64,000 nucleotides of DNA from an uncultured Nitrospira sp. (lineage in GTDB: Bacteria > Nitrospirota > Nitrospiria > Nitrospirales > Nitrospiraceae). Every line of letters begins with the position of its first letter. The first letter of the stretch is position 1. The notes beneath the pieces were generated by a model. It was not told where the DNA came from and made no database searches. It worked only from the letters and a program-made list of their open reading frames with translations. Positions 52,984 through 61,834 of this stretch are shown piece by piece. A program made the position numbers and the translations under genes. Where the stretch lies: positions 1 through 64,000 of the forward strand of contig CABVRZ010000016.1 of the NCBI GenBank assembly GCA_902500775.1, read 5' to 3'.

Positions 52984-54324
52984 GTGTTTAAGAAAATTCT
53001 GATTGCCAATCGAGGGGAAATCGCGCTGCGAGTGATTCGCGCCTGTAAAGAGCTTGGTATTCACACTGTCGCGATTCATTCCGAGGCGGATGCGCTAGCC
53101 ATGCACGTGCGGGCGGCGGATGAAAAGGTCTGTGTCGGACCTGCCGATTCCGCACTGAGTTATCGGAATATTCCCAATGTGCTCAGCGCAGCCGAGATTA
53201 CCGGGGTTGATGCGATTCACCCTGGATATGGATTTCTCTCAGAGAATGCTCATTTTGCTGAAGTCTGTGAATCCATTGGGATAAAGTTCATTGGACCCAG
53301 CTCAGACAATATCGCCATGATGGGGGATAAAGCAAAAGCACGAGAGATCGTTGCCAAGCGGGGTCTTCCCGTCACTCCCGGGAGCCCCGGGGAACTGCGG
53401 AGCGAGGAAGAGGCATTACAGGCTGCACAGAAGATCGGGTTTCCGGTCATCATCAAAGCAACGGCTGGTGGGGGAGGCCGTGGAATGCGCGTTGTGAATC
53501 GCGCTGAAGACTTGGGACGGGCCTTTCAAGCTGCTCAAGCTGAAGCCAAATCGACCTTTGGGAACGACGGTGTGTATCTTGAACGGTACTTTTTAGAACC
53601 GCGGCATATCGAAGTGCAGGTCTTGGCCGATCAGCAAGGTCGTGTGATTCACCTCGGAGAACGTGATTGTTCCATCCAACGGCGGCATCAGAAGCTGGTC
53701 GAAGAGACCCCATCCCCAGTCGTCGACGAGAAGCTTCGCCGGGAGATTGGACGGGTGGCGGTGGAGGCCGTCAAAGCTGCGCATTATCGTAATGTCGGGA
53801 CCGTGGAGTTTCTTCTCGATAAAGAGCGAAACTTTTACTTCATGGAGGTCAATACTCGTATTCAGGTGGAGCATCCGATTACCGAGATGGTGACGGGTAT
53901 CGATCTGATCAAGGAGCAGATACGTCTTGCAGCTGGGCTTCCGCTCTTGCTGCGCCAACAGGACGTGGTGCTGGCTGGCCACAGTTTGGAGTGCCGCATC
54001 AATGCTGAAGATCCTGAGAAATTCACACCGTCCCCCGGAACCATCTCCAAGTACAGCCCTCCGGGAGGATTTGGTGTCCGAGTGGACTCTGCGATGGAAT
54101 CAGGCTCGATCGTGGTGCCGCATTATGATTCGATGATTGCCAAGCTGATTACGCATGGCCGTGATCGACAAGAGTCACTGGCGCGGATGAGGCGCGCCCT
54201 GGGTGAATTCGTTATTGAGGGCATTAAGACGACGATTCCGCTTCACCGCCGAATTCTGGATGACCCCGATTTTCAAAAGGGCCATGTCTCAACCACATTC
54301 TTGGAGCATTTCCTGGCTGGATAG
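52984..54324 (+). CDS. accC: Acetyl-CoA carboxylase biotin carboxylase
   Basis: ATP-grasp enzyme that carboxylates biotin on AccB. N-terminal [20 protein letters not shown]; glycine-rich ATP loop [13 protein letters not shown]; catalytic [15 protein letters not shown] and [18 protein letters not shown]. 446 residues from a GTG, the usual length. Last gene of the aroQ-efp-accB-accC unit; accD lies at 9031. Confidence 0.97.
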   Translation: MFKKILIANRGEIALRVIRACKELGIHTVAIHSEADALAMHVRAADEKVCVGPADSALSYRNIPNVLSAAEITGVDAIHPGYGFLSENAHFAEVCESIGIKFIGPSSDNIAMMGDKAKAREIVAKRGLPVTPGSPGELRSEEEALQAAQKIGFPVIIKATAGGGGRGMRVVNRAEDLGRAFQAAQAEAKSTFGNDGVYLERYFLEPRHIEVQVLADQQGRVIHLGERDCSIQRRHQKLVEETPSPVVDEKLRREIGRVAVEAVKAAHYRNVGTVEFLLDKERNFYFMEVNTRIQVEHPITEMVTGIDLIKEQIRLAAGLPLLLRQQDVVLAGHSLECRINAEDPEKFTPSPGTISKYSPPGGFGVRVDSAMESGSIVVPHYDSMIAKLITHGRDRQESLARMRRALGEFVIEGIKTTIPLHRRILDDPDFQKGHVSTTFLEHFLAG

Positions 54325-54470
54325 CTCTGATCGTACCTTCTTAATCATTTCGCGTTCGAGCTTTCCTCAGGCTGTGCACTCATTCTCTTGGTCCATCGCA
54401 GGCACCATGGTAACCTCATCTGGTGGGTGTGCAGAGCGCTCAGGTGTTTCAGGATGAGCAGACGTGATTC

Positions 54471-54501
54471 TTGACAGGCTTCCTGATAGGATGAGTAGAT
54501 A
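54471..54501 (+). promoter_or_regulatory. Possible promoter of the macAB-like operon
   Basis: Perfect TTGACA (54471-54476) and TAGATA (54496-54501), but the 19-base spacer is longer than ideal. It ends 15 bases before the first gene's GTG, so the leader would be very short. Confidence 0.42.
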
Positions 54502-54516
54502 TCTCAAGGAAAGAGC

Positions 54517-55779
54517 GTGTTCGATATGCGACGAATCGGGTTAATCATGAGTGTCCTGGCAGTCGGCTTGGGTATCGGTGGCTACGTATTTTTTAACGGG
54601 GAGCGGAAAGCCCCCATCCGCTACCGAACGGCGGTCGTTGAGCGCGGGCAGGTTATTTCCGTCGTCAGTGCAACGGGGACGATCAATCCGGTGGTATCTG
54701 TCCAGGTTGGTACGCAAGTATCGGGCATGATCAAGAGCCTGCACGCCGATTTCAATTCGCGGGTGAAGGTTGGGGAAATTGTAGCCGTCATTGACCCAGA
54801 GCCGTTCAAGGCTCGTCGAGAACAGGCTGCGAGCAACTTGGACATGGCGCGGGCCAGCGTCGCGCGGGCACGGGCCGATCTGGCGCAACGAAAGCGAGAA
54901 CTTGGACGCGTGGAAGCGCTGTTGCCAGAACAGTTTGTCTCGCAAAATGATGCTGATGTTGCCATCACGAATTACCACAGTGCCGAGGCGCAGCTTCGAG
55001 TCACCGAGGCGCAGGTCAAGCAAGCGGAGGCGGCGGTGAATGCGGCTGACCTTGAACTGAAATATACGGTGATTCGTTCCCCTGTTGAAGGGATTGTTGT
55101 GGCGCGTAATATCGAGGTTGGACAGACGGTGGCTTCCAGCTTCGCCACGCCCAACCTCTTTCTTATTGCATTGGATTTGACCAAGATGCAAGTCGATACC
55201 AATGTGAGTGAATCGGATATCGGTGGGATGTCAGAAGGGAAGGAAGCGATCTTTACCGTCGATGCCTACCCTGGAATCTCGTTTGCGGGTATCATTAAAC
55301 AGGTTCGTCTTGCGCCAATCAGCGTGCAGAACGTGGTGACGTACAATGTCGTGGTCAGTGTGGATAACGCCGACATGCGACTGAAACCTGGCATGACTGC
55401 CAATGTTTCGATTGTGGTCGCGCAGAAAGACCAGGTCATCAAGGTTCCCAATGCTGCGCTCAGATTTGTGCCTCCCAAAGGTGAAGGGAAGCCCCGAGAG
55501 GTCAGTGGACAAGCGACGAAGGGAGAAACGGCTCGTCCGACCACGCTTGAGAGACGAACCGTGGTGACGAGAACCGTCTGGAAGCAGGGCGAGAATGGAG
55601 ACCTTGTTCCGCTACCCGTGCAGACGGGCATCTCGGATGGCTCTTCGACGGAGGTTCTGTCCGAGGGGCTTGCGGAAGGGGATGCGATTGTCATCGGGAT
55701 TGATCAATCGTTCGGCGAGAAAAGAGGCAACGAGCTTCCTCCAGGATTTGGCAGTCCGCCCCGTCCTCGAAATCGCTGA
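54517..55779 (+). CDS. Periplasmic adaptor of a MacAB-type efflux system
   Basis: Membrane-fusion protein of the HlyD/MacA family, 420 residues. One N-terminal membrane anchor (RIGLIMSVLAVGLGIGGYVF), a lipoyl-like segment split around a coiled coil (RREQAASNLDMARASVARAR, ADLAQRKRELGRVEALLPEQ, AEAQLRVTEAQVKQAEAAVN), the beta-barrel (TVIRSPVEGIVVARNIEVGQ) and a membrane-proximal part. It bridges the inner-membrane permease to an outer-membrane channel, which is not in this operon. Start GTG with AAGGA upstream. Confidence 0.91.
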   Translation: MFDMRRIGLIMSVLAVGLGIGGYVFFNGERKAPIRYRTAVVERGQVISVVSATGTINPVVSVQVGTQVSGMIKSLHADFNSRVKVGEIVAVIDPEPFKARREQAASNLDMARASVARARADLAQRKRELGRVEALLPEQFVSQNDADVAITNYHSAEAQLRVTEAQVKQAEAAVNAADLELKYTVIRSPVEGIVVARNIEVGQTVASSFATPNLFLIALDLTKMQVDTNVSESDIGGMSEGKEAIFTVDAYPGISFAGIIKQVRLAPISVQNVVTYNVVVSVDNADMRLKPGMTANVSIVVAQKDQVIKVPNAALRFVPPKGEGKPREVSGQATKGETARPTTLERRTVVTRTVWKQGENGDLVPLPVQTGISDGSSTEVLSEGLAEGDAIVIGIDQSFGEKRGNELPPGFGSPPRPRNR

Positions 55780-55913
55780 GGCCATTCCCATATGTTGGAA
55801 GATGATCACAAGACAGTTGGTCTGCTATGGACATGGCAAGCGTATCGTTATACCCCGAGTGACATTCCTTTCTCCAACCTTCCATCAAGCTCGTAATAGG
55901 ATTATGTAGAGGT

Positions 55914-56612
55914 ATGGTCCCGCTCATCGTCTGCGAAGACCTCTGGAAAGTGTACCGAGTGGGTGACGTTGAGGTGCAGGCATTAAGAGGGCTGAGTCTG
56001 ACGATTAATGAAGGGGAGTTTGTCGCCATCATGGGGACAAGCGGTTCAGGGAAGTCGACACTGATGAATATTCTAGGGTGTCTCGATCAGCCGAGCACGG
56101 GACGCTATCGGTTAGGCGGTGTTGAGGTGGAAGGGTTGCACCCGGATCAACTGGCAGAGATTCGGAATCAGCGAATCGGTTTTGTCTTTCAAAGTTTCAA
56201 CCTCATTCCCCGAACCAGCGCATTAGAAAATACTCAATTGCCGCTCTTGTACCGCGGACTGTCCTTAAAGGAACAGCGCACCCTTGCCTCTGCCGCACTC
56301 GAACGGGTCGGACTGAATGGCCGTGAGCATCATACCCCCACACAATTATCGGGTGGCCAGCAACAACGGGTGGCGATCGCTCGGGCGCTGGTGACCTCAC
56401 CATCTTTGTTGCTTGCCGATGAACCAACGGGAAATCTGGACACGCGGTCAAGCGATGAAATCATGGCCATTCTTGAAGAGTTGAATCGTGATGGGATCAC
56501 GGTCATTCTTGTGACGCATGAAATCGATATTGCTGCCCATGCTGCACGCGAGATCGTGATCAAGGACGGTCAAGTCTTGAGTGACCGTACCGCTCAGGGG
56601 CGGAACAGTTAG
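55914..56612 (+). CDS. MacB-type ABC transporter ATPase
   Basis: 232-residue ATP-binding subunit. Walker A GTSGSGKSTLMNILGCLDQP, Q-loop FVFQSFNLIPRTSALEN, signature LSGGQQQRVAIARAL, Walker B LLLADEPTGNLD, His-switch VTHEID. It is the separate ATPase half of MacB (fused in E. coli). 134 bases after the adaptor gene, 12 before the permease. Confidence 0.95.
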   Translation: MVPLIVCEDLWKVYRVGDVEVQALRGLSLTINEGEFVAIMGTSGSGKSTLMNILGCLDQPSTGRYRLGGVEVEGLHPDQLAEIRNQRIGFVFQSFNLIPRTSALENTQLPLLYRGLSLKEQRTLASAALERVGLNGREHHTPTQLSGGQQQRVAIARALVTSPSLLLADEPTGNLDTRSSDEIMAILEELNRDGITVILVTHEIDIAAHAAREIVIKDGQVLSDRTAQGRNS

Positions 56613-56624
56613 CGGAGGGTACCA

Positions 56625-57860
56625 GTGCCGATATTTGTGTGGCTGACCATCGTGACCGCGCTGCGAATCTTACAGCGAAACCGCTTGCGCGCTGGATTGA
56701 CGATGTTGGGGATCATCATCGGAGTTGGTGCGGTCATCGCCATGGTGAGTATTGGGGAGGGAGCAAAACTCGCGGTGCAGAAACAGATTGCCTCCATGGG
56801 GGCGAATAGTATCCTCATTTGGCCAAATTATACGATGGTCAGTGGCGTGCGCGGAGGGCAGGGTTCCGTTATTACCTTAACAGTGGCCGATGCCATCGAC
56901 TTAAAAAAGAAGATTCCTCTGCTGGCTGAGACGGGCTGGTCTCGATCAGGCTCGATGCAAGTGATGAGTGGGGGGCGCAATTGGAGTACCTCGGTGATCG
57001 GGGCGTCCCCGAGTACGCTAACAATCAGAGACTGGTCGTATAGCAGTGGAGGTCCTTTTACACAAACGGATATGGATACCGCTGCCCGTGTTGCGCTGAT
57101 TGGTCAGACAGTGGTGGACAATCTTTTTGATCTCGGAGAGGAACCTGTTGGAGCAATCATTCGTCTCAAAAATGTTCCGATCCGGATCGTCGGTGTGTTG
57201 AGTCCCAAAGGGCAGAGCCCTTCTGGCAGTGACCAAGATGATGTCGTCATCATTCCGTTCAGCACCGCAGAGAGAAAGGTGTTGGGAACATCCTTTCTTG
57301 GGTCTGTCAGTGGCGTCCATGTCTCGACTGATCGGACAGAGGATGTGTTTGACGCGGTCGAACAAATCCGGGAGGTATTGAGATCACGTCATCGGTTACA
57401 GGGGGACCGGCCTGATGACTTTATTATTCGTACCCAGATTGATGTGGCAAAGATTCAAGAGGGGACAAGTGAGACATTGACAGGCATGTTGCTTGCGATT
57501 GCATCCGTCTCGCTCCTCGTCGGGGGCATTGGCATTATGAATATCTTGCTCGTGTCGGTGACCGAACGTACAAGGGAGATTGGGATACGGATGGCAGTCG
57601 GTGCCAAACGGTTCCATATCATGATGCAATTTCTGATTGAAGCCATAACGCTCAGCATGGTCGGGGGAGGGATTGGTGTGGTTTTCGGAGTAACCGCCGC
57701 GAGGCTGACGTCCATTATTGCCGGTTGGCCGACAATCATTTTAGGAAGGACGATCGTGACTGCGTTCGGTTTCTCTCTGGTGGTAGGGCTATTTTTTGGA
57801 CTCTATCCTGCCAATAAAGCAGCACGGCTGAATCCGATCGAGGCCTTGCGCTACGAATAG
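56625..57860 (+). CDS. MacB-type ABC transporter permease (FtsX-like)
   Basis: 411 residues with four membrane spans: one near the N-terminus (RAGLTMLGIIIGVGAVIAMV) and three in the last 130 residues (LTGMLLAIASVSLLVGGIGI, LIEAITLSMVGGGIGVVFGV, FGFSLVVGLFFGLYPANKAA). The ~230-residue periplasmic domain between them fits MacB. SVTERTREIGIRMAVGAK is the coupling motif. Exports a substrate that cannot be told. Convergent with the HD-GYP-like gene; 29-base gap. Confidence 0.93.
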   Translation: MPIFVWLTIVTALRILQRNRLRAGLTMLGIIIGVGAVIAMVSIGEGAKLAVQKQIASMGANSILIWPNYTMVSGVRGGQGSVITLTVADAIDLKKKIPLLAETGWSRSGSMQVMSGGRNWSTSVIGASPSTLTIRDWSYSSGGPFTQTDMDTAARVALIGQTVVDNLFDLGEEPVGAIIRLKNVPIRIVGVLSPKGQSPSGSDQDDVVIIPFSTAERKVLGTSFLGSVSGVHVSTDRTEDVFDAVEQIREVLRSRHRLQGDRPDDFIIRTQIDVAKIQEGTSETLTGMLLAIASVSLLVGGIGIMNILLVSVTERTREIGIRMAVGAKRFHIMMQFLIEAITLSMVGGGIGVVFGVTAARLTSIIAGWPTIILGRTIVTAFGFSLVVGLFFGLYPANKAARLNPIEALRYE

Positions 57861-57889
57861 GTGAGCAGGTCGTAGCACGCACGCCGCCC

Positions 57890-59092
57890 TCAGGTTCCGG
57901 CATCAATGACCGCCTCAATGGCACGAGTCTGCGACCCTTCGGGTTGGTCGGCCAGGTTGACGGTGAATGGGTCTGCATAGGTTGTACCTTGTGCCTGATG
58001 GGTAATGGTGATGATTGGCTGATGCAGTGTTTCTTGGTTCAGTCCTGCCACCACGGCCTGTTCCTTCGTGTTCAGCCGCACTTGGCTATGCACGGGGTAA
58101 ATGCCTACTAATCCGATAAATGCTGATAGCACCTGTTGATCGAGTTTATTCTGGCGAGCTTCTTGGTAGAGCGTCTGAAATGTCCGATGCGAGGGTAGTG
58201 GTGTGGATCCGCCAAACCCGCTCATCAATTCATCGTACCGATCGACGATCATGAGGATTCTGGTGCGGTCAGAGGTAAATTCTCCCCGTGTTTCTTTCGG
58301 ATAGCCGCTGTCATCAAGATAGGCGTGATGGTTGGCGATGAGATCGAGGATGACCGCCTCGATGTTGCCCGCTTGTTGCAGTGTTCGCGCGCCGACACGG
58401 GGATGGGTCTCAAACTCGAGCTGCTGCGATGGGGAGAGCCGTCTGTCGGAGTGTGCCTGGCGAACGAGCGCGGGGTCAATCTGCAGCAGTCCGATGTCAT
58501 GCAGGAGTGCGGCCGTAGCCAGTTCTTGCAGCTCCAATGGGTTGAACTGAAATGTTTGTCCGAGGATCAGTGCCAATGTACAGGTTGTGAGCGCATGCTG
58601 ACTGAGCATGGGATCGCCAGCGCGATTTTGCGTCAACGCCATGAAGAGGGAGGAGGGGGTGAGTGTTCTGGTTACAATCGTGATCTCGTGGACGGCATCG
58701 GCAGCGTGTTGTGAACTGACTGTTCCGGTACGGGCAATATTGCTGAAGACAGACTGAACCGACTGAGTGAGTTGCTGCTTTGCCAGTGTGGCTTGTGCAT
58801 ATTCTTCATTGAGTTGGGCGAGTGTTTTGATTGGTTTCTTGTCCTGAACCGATGGAGGAGGGATCGTGGCAGGTTGTGGGGCGATCGGTTGTTGCTGTGG
58901 GCGAGGAGCAATCCCACGGTCAAGATCGATCTCGACGGCTTTGACTCCGGCACGAAGTAGTTTTTCGATGTGAGCAGGGCGTTCTATCTTGAAGGAGTGA
59001 CGAAGAAAGGGAGAACGGTACCAGGGGAGGTCCAGGGATGCGACGTACATTCCAACCTGAAGTTCACTGATGGGAACGCGTGTTGTTGGCAT
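57890..59092 (-). CDS. HD-GYP-like protein with altered catalytic motifs
   Basis: 400 residues from ATG 59092. DUF3391-like N-terminus (VPISELQVGMYVASLDLPWY), coiled linker, HD-GYP-type domain (about 180-320) and a C-terminal beta domain as in the other two family members. The motifs differ from consensus: HDIGLLQID (Lys to Leu) and HHAYLDDSGYP (Glu to Ala, Gly to Asp). In characterised HD-GYP enzymes the lost Glu takes part in metal binding, so this protein may be a weak enzyme or a sensor/adaptor. Frame extends to 59173 without a clear ribosome site. Confidence 0.86.
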   Translation of the reverse strand: MPTTRVPISELQVGMYVASLDLPWYRSPFLRHSFKIERPAHIEKLLRAGVKAVEIDLDRGIAPRPQQQPIAPQPATIPPPSVQDKKPIKTLAQLNEEYAQATLAKQQLTQSVQSVFSNIARTGTVSSQHAADAVHEITIVTRTLTPSSLFMALTQNRAGDPMLSQHALTTCTLALILGQTFQFNPLELQELATAALLHDIGLLQIDPALVRQAHSDRRLSPSQQLEFETHPRVGARTLQQAGNIEAVILDLIANHHAYLDDSGYPKETRGEFTSDRTRILMIVDRYDELMSGFGGSTPLPSHRTFQTLYQEARQNKLDQQVLSAFIGLVGIYPVHSQVRLNTKEQAVVAGLNQETLHQPIITITHQAQGTTYADPFTVNLADQPEGSQTRAIEAVIDAGT

Positions 59093-59190
59093 GGCAAAAT
59101 GACTTACGAAAGCTCTGATGTCAGTGGCTTCCTGATGTATCGGCAGAAGCTGGAAAGAACTGTAGCCCGGCAAACGAGCACGTCTGCTCT

Positions 59191-59598
59191 TCAGGGGTTC
59201 TGGAGCGATAGAGGTAGGCAGGAAAGGGAGACTTCAATTCGAGGGGCTGCCTTGTCGACGTGCTTGTAGAGATGAGTCTCAATGATGCGATTGTCGTTGA
59301 TGCCAAGCCCCTCACAGACTGCATCCTGGGCAATCTTGAGCCCCCCGTCCAGATCGCGCCGCAATGACGTGGCAAAAAAGAATCGGATCGAAAGGGAGAG
59401 AGGGCCTGATCGAAGGCGGTCTCGAAAGGACGAGGCACAGGGTGACTGCGCCAAGACCACCCAGACCTGCTGGCCAACCTGTGCTTTATATGCGCGGCCT
59501 GTGGAGGAGAGCAGCCTGCGTCCATTCACTGTGGCATACTGATGATTGATGCTGGGAGGAACTGGCAACGTGATTGTCAGGCTGTCTACCGTTACCAT
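59191..59598 (-). CDS. RusA-like Holliday junction resolvase
   Basis: 135 residues from ATG 59598. Begins MVTVDSLTITLPVPPSINHQ, the RusA opening with PxPPSxNH. Acidic residues and the core DLDGGLKIAQDAVCEGLGIN/DNRIIETHLYK match the RusA family catalytic pattern (normally DxDN...D). Usually a phage-type gene; here it stands in a chromosomal row after mraZ. The frame is open up to 59787, 9 bases from mraZ, but residues there are Ser/Arg-rich and unlike the family. Confidence 0.84.
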   Translation of the reverse strand: MVTVDSLTITLPVPPSINHQYATVNGRRLLSSTGRAYKAQVGQQVWVVLAQSPCASSFRDRLRSGPLSLSIRFFFATSLRRDLDGGLKIAQDAVCEGLGINDNRIIETHLYKHVDKAAPRIEVSLSCLPLSLQNP

Positions 59599-59796
59599 GG
59601 CCGAGTGGGATGGAGGGCGACTGATGGCATGAGCGTTTGACTGAAGGGGATTTGGAGAACTGGCAGGGGCCTTCAAAAAGCCTGAAGAAAGAAACCGTAG
59701 TTGAGAGCGCGTCCCTCGATGTTGGCTTGTGTTTGAGCGGAAAGCACTGGGAGAGAATGCGTTGCCCCGTCGCTGGCGTGATGGCATGGGGCCGAC

Positions 59797-60237
59797 TTAG
59801 AGAAGGTTCACGATCTTCGCCATATTCTGTTCATATCGATCTTCTGTACGGGCAATATATCGACGCCAGTCACTTGGATTCCAGAGTTCCATGCGATGGT
59901 AGAGACCCACCAGGATGATCTCCTGATCCTCATCGACCGGGACCAGCTTTCGTAAACGGCCAGGGATCAAGATCCGTCCGGTCTTATCAATATCTGATGA
60001 GCCGGCTTCCGAGACGACAAAGTGCATAAACAGTCGGCTTTGGTCTTCATCCAAGGACGACTTCGTTCGTTCCAGGACCTTCCCCCATTCTTTCATCGAA
60101 TAGATCAGGAGTGATTGCTCTGGGCCTTTCAAGAACATCACGGCCTGGCCCTCGGTTTCAATCTGCTCGCGGATTGGAGAAGGGACGATAAACCGTCCTT
60201 TTTCATCCACCTTACAAAGATATTCGCCGGCGAACAT
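59797..60237 (-). CDS. mraZ: Transcriptional regulator MraZ
   Basis: AbrB-like DNA-binding protein that usually regulates the division and cell-wall (dcw) cluster. Two tandem SpoVT-AbrB-like domains are visible: FAGEYLCKVDEKGRFIVPSP (N) and SSDIDKTGRILIPGRLRKLV (C), the latter with the DxxGR signature. 146 residues. It stands 2 bases after an excisionase-like HTH gene and is not followed by rsmH (mraW) or any dcw gene, which is unusual. Confidence 0.92.
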   Translation of the reverse strand: MFAGEYLCKVDEKGRFIVPSPIREQIETEGQAVMFLKGPEQSLLIYSMKEWGKVLERTKSSLDEDQSRLFMHFVVSEAGSSDIDKTGRILIPGRLRKLVPVDEDQEIILVGLYHRMELWNPSDWRRYIARTEDRYEQNMAKIVNLL

Positions 60238-60239
60238 CG

Positions 60240-60452
60240 TTATCCTTTAGATTGGGAGCTGACGGAAGGTCTGATTCCCCCGTCTTGGATCCATTGCTCG
60301 AGATCCGCACGAACGAATCGCCATTCGTTGCCGAGCTTGAACGCGGGAATCTGTCGGCCTCGAAGGCATCGATAGAGTGTGGGCGGTGTTATCTGAAGGA
60401 AACGGCAAGTTTCCGTGGCCGTCATCAGATCGCTTTTTGAAGTCTTACCCAT
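60240..60452 (-). CDS. Small excisionase/MerR-type helix-turn-helix protein
   Basis: 70 residues. MTATETCRFLQITPPTLYRC followed by LRGRQIPAFKLGNEWRFVRA, the winged-helix DNA-binding fold of the helix-turn-helix 17 family (excisionase-like). ATG 60452 is supported by GAGGTGG at 6-base spacing. First gene of the unit with mraZ, stop to ATG distance 2 bases. Its promoter contains a palindrome that could be its own operator. Confidence 0.87.
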   Translation of the reverse strand: MGKTSKSDLMTATETCRFLQITPPTLYRCLRGRQIPAFKLGNEWRFVRADLEQWIQDGGIRPSVSSQSKG

Positions 60453-60482
60453 CACGCCACCTCTGCTAGAGATCACGAAGTG

Positions 60483-60526
60483 CCTCTAACATAGAGGTAT
60501 TCTAGATGGTGGAAGAAGAAAGTCAA
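60483..60526 (-). promoter_or_regulatory. Promoter with overlapping palindrome for the HTH-mraZ unit
   Basis: On the minus strand, TTGACT (60521-60526) and TAGAAT (60499-60504) with a 16-base spacer. Just downstream, CCTCTA-aca-TAGAGG (60483-60497) is an exact inverted repeat around the expected transcription start, a typical place for a repressor operator. The leader to the ATG is about 40 bases. Confidence 0.6.
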
Positions 60527-60550
60527 GTGAAAATATGTCCGAAAACATCA

Positions 60551-60892
60551 TCAGAGGTCGTCGGTGTGACCGATCTCGGAATCGTCTCCACGTGGTTCGT
60601 CTAGCATGGCGTCGACGTCGCTGACGTCTTCACCCAACTCCTGTCCCATTTTTTTCATGAGCCGGGCCACGCTGCGCGGATCGGACTCATCGAGTCCATC
60701 AAGGGTGGCGGGATCGGCCAACGACTCGAGTCTGGCTTCTTCTGACTTGGGAGCAGAAAATCGTGAGAGGAGGCGGTTCATCTTCGAGCCTCCACAGTGA
60801 CGGCACAGAACCGGATCAAGGCGATGAGGATTCAACGTGAGGATCGCATTGCGTTTGTGGCAGTCTTGGCACAGATACTCATAGATCGGCAT
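60551..60892 (-). CDS. FmdB-family zinc-ribbon protein
   Basis: 113 residues. Starts MPIYEYLCQDCHKRNAILTL and has the second Cys pair in VLCRHCGGSKMNRL, the FmdB-type four-Cys zinc ribbon. The remainder is acidic and disordered-looking (SDPRSVARLMKKMGQELGED). Such proteins are called regulatory, but evidence is scant. 12 bases after comF on the same strand. Confidence 0.9.
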   Translation of the reverse strand: MPIYEYLCQDCHKRNAILTLNPHRLDPVLCRHCGGSKMNRLLSRFSAPKSEEARLESLADPATLDGLDESDPRSVARLMKKMGQELGEDVSDVDAMLDEPRGDDSEIGHTDDL

Positions 60893-60904
60893 GGCGGTCA
60901 CCTT

Positions 60905-61708
60905 TCAAAGACTAAAAAATGGGTAGGGTGCTGGAGATTGTGTGCGATCTGGAATCAGATTCTGGTCCATGGTTCGTGCTAAGGTGAGGACGAAGACATC
61001 GGCCGAGCCGGACCGACGTAAGGTCTTTGCACATTCGTTGACGGTTGTGCCGGTTGTGAAGACGTCGTCAACGAGCAGGATGCGCTTATCCTGGATCTGC
61101 GCAGGGTGTCGTACCATAAACGCCTGGCGCAGATTCTTGAGTCGGGTTTTACGAGAGAGGGAAGTTTGGGGTGGAGTGGAAGTGGTACGGACCAGATTGG
61201 TGTATGAGATGGAAATGTTCAGATGCCGCCCGATGGGATCTGCGAGTAAGAGCGCCTGGTTGAACCCTCGATGACAGAGCCGCTCGTGATGCAACGGGAC
61301 CGGTATGATCAGGTCGACGGCATCCAGCTGCGGCAGTGAGCTGAGCATCAGATTTGCGAGGGGTCTGGCGAGGGAAGCTTTGTTCCGGTACTTCAAGAGG
61401 CGGATCGCGTCTTGGAGCGGTGGGCTATAGGGATACAGCGTCCAGGCTCTTGTATAGGAAGGGGGATGTTCAACGCAGGCGTGGCATCGATGCTGGGGGC
61501 TGTAGGCGGTGGCCACGGGTGAGACAAACGGTCGGTCACAACGCGTACATCGCGCAGTGGGCATTGGTTGAAGCCCGCCCCAGCAGCCGGTACAGAAATG
61601 GGGGATGGGATCATCCGCCAAAGGGGAGCCACACGAGGCACACTGAACCGGGAGGAAAAACCGTGTGGCACGACGTAGGAATGTTGGAACTAGAGAAAAA
61701 GCGGCCAT
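60905..61708 (-). CDS. ComF-family phosphoribosyltransferase-like protein
   Basis: 267 residues. N-terminal zinc-binding Cys pairs: CASC, CTGC, CTRC and CHAC. C-terminal phosphoribosyltransferase fold with the PRPP loop RILLVDDVFTTGTTVNEC and the NQALLLADPIGR helix. ComF is needed for DNA uptake in naturally competent bacteria, and is also found as GntX in others. No other competence genes here. Divergent from the ABC ATPase at 61835. Confidence 0.93.
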   Translation of the reverse strand: MAAFSLVPTFLRRATRFFLPVQCASCGSPLADDPIPHFCTGCWGGLQPMPTARCTRCDRPFVSPVATAYSPQHRCHACVEHPPSYTRAWTLYPYSPPLQDAIRLLKYRNKASLARPLANLMLSSLPQLDAVDLIIPVPLHHERLCHRGFNQALLLADPIGRHLNISISYTNLVRTTSTPPQTSLSRKTRLKNLRQAFMVRHPAQIQDKRILLVDDVFTTGTTVNECAKTLRRSGSADVFVLTLARTMDQNLIPDRTQSPAPYPFFSL

Positions 61709-61772
61709 GGCTCGATAAGTGATGAATCTTTACTCTCGTTTCATTATGAGGAAGTAACGGTCCCTGTCAAGG

Positions 61773-61802
61773 TTGTCGTACTCGGAAAGGTTGTGGTATA
61801 GG
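61773..61802 (+). promoter_or_regulatory. Possible promoter of the ABC ATPase-pyrD unit
   Basis: TTGTCG (61773-61778), 18-base spacer, TATAGG (61797-61802), 32 bases before the TTG of the ATPase gene. Fair match to the sigma-70 consensus. Confidence 0.4.
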
Positions 61803-61834
61803 AGTACGAATTTTAAGGGATTCTGCGCAAGGCC

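Noticed and set aside
54541-55191. 216-residue minus-strand frame within the efflux adaptor gene
   Set aside because: Fully covered by the well-supported plus-strand adaptor gene.
57846-57877. GCTACGA...TCGTAGC inverted repeat at the convergent gene ends
   Set aside because: 7-bp arms with a long loop, overlapping the macB-type stop codon; could be a weak bidirectional terminator but not supportable.
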